From Saururus chinensis (Eukaryota > Streptophyta > Magnoliopsida > Piperales > Saururaceae): a stretch of DNA of 64,000 bases. The position numbers and the translations under genes are program-made. Location of the stretch: assembly GCA_035235625.1 (NCBI GenBank), contig CP141141.1, positions 41,687,719 to 41,751,718 of the forward strand, written 5' to 3'. Every line of letters begins with the position of its first letter. Position 1 is the stretch's first letter. Positions 60,001-64,000 of the stretch are shown in pieces. The notes under the pieces are model-generated. The model was not told where the DNA came from and searched no databases. It worked only from the letters and a program-made list of their open reading frames with translations.

Positions 60001-62349
60001 GGTAGATAAATGAAGTCAGGAGTCAAAACGTAAGCTGATATCAAAGAACACAAGTACCACGAAAGGAAAAACCAAACATTGCATCTATGAGGATGTCAAA
60101 ATCATCAGATAAGTCCACGGGCAGATCCTCTACAGCCAAGAATGGAATTGACAATGATTCCAGCTACAAAATTAAAAGAAAAGAAAAAATTATATCATAC
60201 ATATTTCAATATAATACAAAGTTTTTCAGAACAAAAGAGCAACTTAGAGTTTATAATATACCTGTGTAACTAACCCTGAATATAGCGGTTTTGGTGTGCG
60301 CTTTGGATAACAAACAAATGGCTTATAGCCAAAGTGATGCAGATGACGAGCAGCCACTAGACCGTCACCCCCATTGTTCCCTGGACCACAGATAGCAAGC
60401 ACACGACCATACTCACTTGCTTGATAGACCTGATTATACAATTTTTTTGAAAAAAAAATTGCTTCAATTGTTTTGCAATCAATTAACAGAACTCCGATCT
60501 TCCAAAAAACTGAAAGCTAAGCATTCCAATGTTCACTATGAATTTTGCATTTAAAGGGGAAGAAAATTGAATGTGTTGGTGATACACTAAAATTTTACAT
60601 TATTTACAGCCAAGGAAAAAAAACCTTCTAAACCAACATATTCTTCCTTGAAGACCTATCAAACAATCCTTAGAAGTAGGAAACTGTACATGCACACATC
60701 TAAGAAATTATAACAAGAGTGGTTGAGTATAATTGTGTAACACTATCAGGGAATCCCATCAAAATAATAAAAAATTACAATTGCAGTCCCATTAATATCG
60801 GACTTCTGTATCCATCCTCCAAAGTAAGTAACTGTGCTCTTTATCCACAGCCACAACAATTCACTTAAGTGATACTCCTATATATTCTTATCATATGTCT
60901 TTTTGGTACTTCATAGGAAAAGCACATCTCTGAACTGCTCCTATTCGTCCCACATCTCTCTTATACAAGGTACAGGCATAAACAGAGGTAGATACATTCA
61001 AGAGATCTTATCTTTCATCAATAATTACAAGAGTGTACATTTTTAACCAAATTTCTACACAATGGAAATTTGATTAATAATTATAAGAGTGTACATTTTT
61101 AACCAAACTTCCCTAATTATGAGGTCAGGGAACAACCAAAACAACCTCATAATACCTTAAAAATTTTAACTCTTCGTGCTTGCTTGACCACATTGACCCA
61201 CATATTACCCATTCACCAGAATGTGAACAACCAAAAACCTACAAATCGTCCATTTATTATTAAAGGCAACTTAACTGTTTTCTGGGGGAACAACTGTGTA
61301 AACTTAGAATCATTTCTCTTAATCAATGTACAAAGTATAAAATAACAAGTAAATAAGGATTTCTCTAATTCTAACACGCAAAGGGTCAAACCTATAAAAC
61401 TTGGCAATCCAGAACCCTGATTGTTTATCACCCTTGACCCTAAAAAAGAATAAATTTTTAACTTATGCGAAACCTTTCTCCCAGTCAAGTTCCTCAAAGA
61501 TAAAACATTGAAAGAATGCCAGCACTACAATAAGCAGCTATTCAAAAACCGCCATGTTTGTATTATGAGATCCCTCTTGTAAGGATGTTCATAAGAAGTA
61601 AATAATACCAACCCCTACACTAAGGATGCCCTAAAATCATCCATAATACATAGAGAATTCATAAATGTTTCACCCAATTGTGAGTACTGTTTAAATCTTG
61701 TAGTTAAATAAATGGAGGTAGTACATAAGCCACAGAAAGAAAATCAAATATAATGAATTGATAAATTTTTTTAAAGTAAGCTCTGCCAGATGAATACGTC
61801 CGCTATTGAGGTGGCAACACTCAGTCCCGCCAGTTCCTGCAATCACCAATCGAAGAAGCCTCAGATAATCAAACTTGAAGGGAAGAAAATCAGCCACAGA
61901 CGTCCAATAAAGATAGACTGAACGCCAAATTAATGGGATTCCCACCATCAACTGATCGACGCTGAATCCAAGAGGACCCATGAGAATTTCATCAATCTCG
62001 GCGGCCTCCAGCTGCGTGAGATAGGACACGTTGCCGAGACATTGCGAAGAAGCAACGGGCTTATCCCCCATTCCACCCGGGCGCCGGGACAGCGAGCAGA
62101 AGCTTCGATTCACCGGGACAGAAGGCCGAGAAAGCACCCCCTGCAAGCAAAGCAGTGGAAGAGTTCAGTCGCAGCACCCCAGTACATGAAAACACAGCAG
62201 TGTAAACGGAGCGGAAGCAGTCGAGCACTCACAAAGGAGGAAGAAGAATAGAAGGGTCTGAGTCTGGCGAGCGGAGACAAGGGAGGACTGGGGGCAGGGC
62301 AAGTGAGGAGTCTGTGGAGAAGAAGGCAGCAGGAGGAGGAGGAGGACAT
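54050..62349 (-). CDS. PDX3: NAD(P)HX epimerase / pyridoxine-5'-phosphate oxidase fusion, plastid (PDX3/PPOX)
   Basis: The N-terminal YjeF_N domain epimerises damaged NAD(P)H hydrates. The C-terminal FMN enzyme oxidises PNP/PMP to pyridoxal 5'-phosphate. Fourteen exons, all in consistent phase: 62349-62233, 62140-61946, 61836-61798, 60429-60262, 60163-60058, 57753-57587, 57468-57226, 57103-57015, 56827-56777, 56658-56568, 55512-55408, 55312-55242, 54303-54208, 54116-54050; 534 residues, matching the family. A Ser/Leu/Arg-rich transit peptide precedes the epimerase motifs [37 protein letters not shown] and [17 protein letters not shown]. The oxidase half has [47 protein letters not shown] and the terminal RLAP. 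The fifth intron (2.3 kb) hosts a LINE remnant. An in-frame ATG at 62367 could add six residues. Confidence 0.95.
57845..59960 (-). mobile_element. RTE-type LINE remnant, 5'-truncated, in PPOX intron 5
   Basis: Read on the minus strand, the sequence shows a LINE reverse transcriptase in several frames: the [13 protein letters not shown] active-site block (about 58650-58685), [17 protein letters not shown] and [17 protein letters not shown]. The C-terminal RTE signature is [15 protein letters not shown] (about 58175-58219), then [11 protein letters not shown]. No endonuclease is seen, so it is 5'-truncated. The 3' end runs into short repeats (ATTATGATTATGATTATA, about 57866-57885 on this strand), as RTE elements often do. 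Many stops and frameshifts mark it as dead. It has the same orientation as the host gene. Confidence 0.85.
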
Positions 62350-64000
62350 CTTCCTCCCCGTGCCCATCTGGCCATATGCATGTCCATTTTGCGTTGTTCG
62401 GTCTGTAACTTCTTCCTTTGGCTTCGCACGCGCGACCAGACACGCTCGCTGATTGCGCGCCACTTATATGAAGACGTGGCGTGATAAAGAAGTATTGTCT
62501 TGTGTGAGATGTGCACAAATTTGTCATACATTTTAACATAAAAAGTACAAGAACATCAAATAGATTAGAGAAACGAACTTAGGAGAAAAGCAAAATATAT
62601 AATTTCATGCAACATAGACGAAAGAACAATATTTTGTGGAGTCAGGCAAGGCAGCTGAAGCTTTACATATTGACTCTTTCTTGCTATTCACGTCGTATGT
62701 TGATAATAATTTACTTTGATGCCATTTACGACGTGAATAGCAAGATCATTCATAAGATACCGTTGTGCTATTCTGGAGCACAACCGTATCTTATTGGGTT
62801 AGTTTTTTCTTCGCTTTCTGGAGCACAACGGTATCTTATGAATCATCTTTTTTATCATGTTTTGGTTTTGCATCTTATTTGTTTGTTATTCAAAGTATTT
62901 CTCCTTTTGCAATGTGATTGTGCTTCCAATAGCGGTAAAAAGGATAGACGTTCGGAAAGATCTTAAATGGATCGCAACCCCCGTAAAGGACAGGTTTTTC
63001 ACGGAGTCGGGGTCTCAAGGAGGTTGAGTATCATTTCAAAGATGTTTCTGGTATCGAATTTTAATACGTAGTTTTCATCGTATAGGCCTATTTTGATCGA
63101 GGACGACTCCATCTACCCTACCTTCCCCATTCTTTATACTGGATAAGCTAGTGAAATTTACAAGGCAGATGGAGGCCACTATAAACCATAATGGGTCGAA
63201 ATTTTTGCACGATTCAATTTTCTGTCTCATTTGTACCTCTTCAATCGGTACCTGTAAAACCTTCAATTTTACTGACAGGCGAGAGTATACTTTCTTGTTC
63301 ACATGCAGCAGTGTAACAGTGGATCTTCCGTTTTGGTGTGAGAAGGTGGTATAGATAATTATGTATAAGAAAAAAATTGTAATACTTCCTATATTTAAAA
63401 TAATTTTGTATTTGAAGTTTTTTGTGTTATAAAATGATTTTTTTGGTTTGATTCTGTATGAGGATAGTCAAAGATGTCTGCATGGATAGGCTGTTATTAA
63501 TAGTCAAAGATTATGCAATCGGTTAGGGTTTAGAAGCAAATTTTTTTGAATATGGGGAAGATATTTATTATATCATTATTTTGTTAGGCAGAAATCGCAA
63601 GGTAAAAGTATTTTAGCGTACCTTCCCCAAAAAATGTGATCAACGAGCTTCTCTAGATGAAAGCTTTCAATGAAAATCATTCTAAACATTATTTCATTTT
63701 TGTTGCATTAGATCCTCTTTTGAAGAGAAAAATCTTGTAGCAATATTCAACAATACATGAAAGCTTAGAAAATAGCATAAGATGAGGCAAAGTACTGGAC
63801 GTTATATATTTAAATATGGGGTTGTTGACCAAAGAGGTATGAAGAAGTAAAAAAATAAAGGCAATTTCGCAAAAAAAAAAAAAAAAAGATATGATGAACT
63901 ACATGTGGATGGCCAAATGTAAGAAAAAGTCCACTCGTTCTTACCTTGTGGTACTCATTGGAAATGACTCTCTTCCAAAGAAAACTCTGGCACTGCCCAA
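62350..64000. other. PPOX upstream region and intergenic DNA with hairpins
   Basis: The first few hundred bases are likely the PPOX promoter and leader. Beyond 62680 lie strong hairpins, listed separately. The 62930-63360 stretch has a different texture (balanced base composition, short runs open on both strands) and might be organelle-derived or an old transposon, but I cannot assign it. A poly-A run lies at about 63871-63887. Confidence 0.45.
62680..62843. repeat. Two perfect inverted repeats (18 and 22 bp) in 164 bp
   Basis: Stem A: CTTGCTATTCACGTCGTA (62680-62697) pairs perfectly with TACGACGTGAATAGCAAG (62727-62744) across a 29-base loop. Stem B: 62748-62769 (core TAAGATACCGTTGTGCT) pairs perfectly with 62822-62843 across 52 bases. 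Within that loop a third, imperfect copy (AGCACAACCGTATCTTATT, from about 62777) could pair instead, so two folds compete. Confidence 0.9.

Noticed and set aside
62930..63360. Mitochondrial DNA insertion (NUMT)
   Set aside because: The texture and nearby hairpins hint at organelle DNA, but I cannot match a specific organelle gene, so it is only mentioned as a possibility.
1..64000. CRISPR arrays, bacterial operons, rRNA genes
   Set aside because: The window is plant nuclear DNA; no spaced direct repeats of CRISPR type and no rRNA sequence were seen.

Overview
This is nuclear DNA from a flowering plant. Every confident gene is split by GT-AG introns, several products carry plastid transit or secretory signals, and plant transposons fill the gaps. 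The GC-rich first exon of the auxin-receptor gene and the GC-rich arabinogalactan gene beside AT-rich later exons suggest a monocot, probably not a grass. That placement is an inference and I cannot name the species.

Layout: 1-10 kb is a transposon district. It holds a 679-bp non-autonomous hAT element (1189-1867), a 60-bp tandem repeat (2209-2475) and a decayed Ty1/copia retrotransposon whose ends I can define exactly (4447-9614, 5-bp target duplication AAATT). 11.1-15.4 kb carries a seven-exon RIBA gene (riboflavin synthesis). 16.1-22.0 kb has three cell-surface protein genes: a small secreted/GPI-type protein, a classical arabinogalactan protein whose reading frame is broken twice, and a phytocyanin with an odd copper loop. 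22.2-30.4 kb is low-gene DNA with a strange dispersed near-palindrome (consensus core CGTGTTATCGATAACACG, about 26 degenerate copies in five clusters between 23.05 and 27.15 kb), lying between remnants of an unidentified, decayed gene. 30.5-33.5 kb has a fold-back element enclosing a gene-like fragment and a dead PIF/Harbinger transposon.

35.5-38.0 kb (minus strand) is a plastid two-RRM ribonucleoprotein gene. 38.1-42.1 kb is AT-rich, with Stowaway-like MITEs. 42.2-43.6 kb (minus) is a five-exon gene for a small membrane/coiled-coil protein of unknown function. 47.05-49.82 kb is an auxin receptor F-box gene of the AFB4/AFB5 type. 54.05-62.35 kb (minus) is a 14-exon gene for a plastid NAXE-PNPO fusion (PDX3/PPOX type), with a decayed RTE-type LINE in its fifth intron. 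The right end has a compact set of perfect hairpins.

Functionally, RIBA makes the riboflavin precursor of FMN, and the PNPO half of the PPOX gene uses FMN to make pyridoxal phosphate. They are metabolically linked, but their shared window is probably chance. Exon boundaries were derived by eye from splice sites, reading phase and family conservation. No alignment or database search was run.
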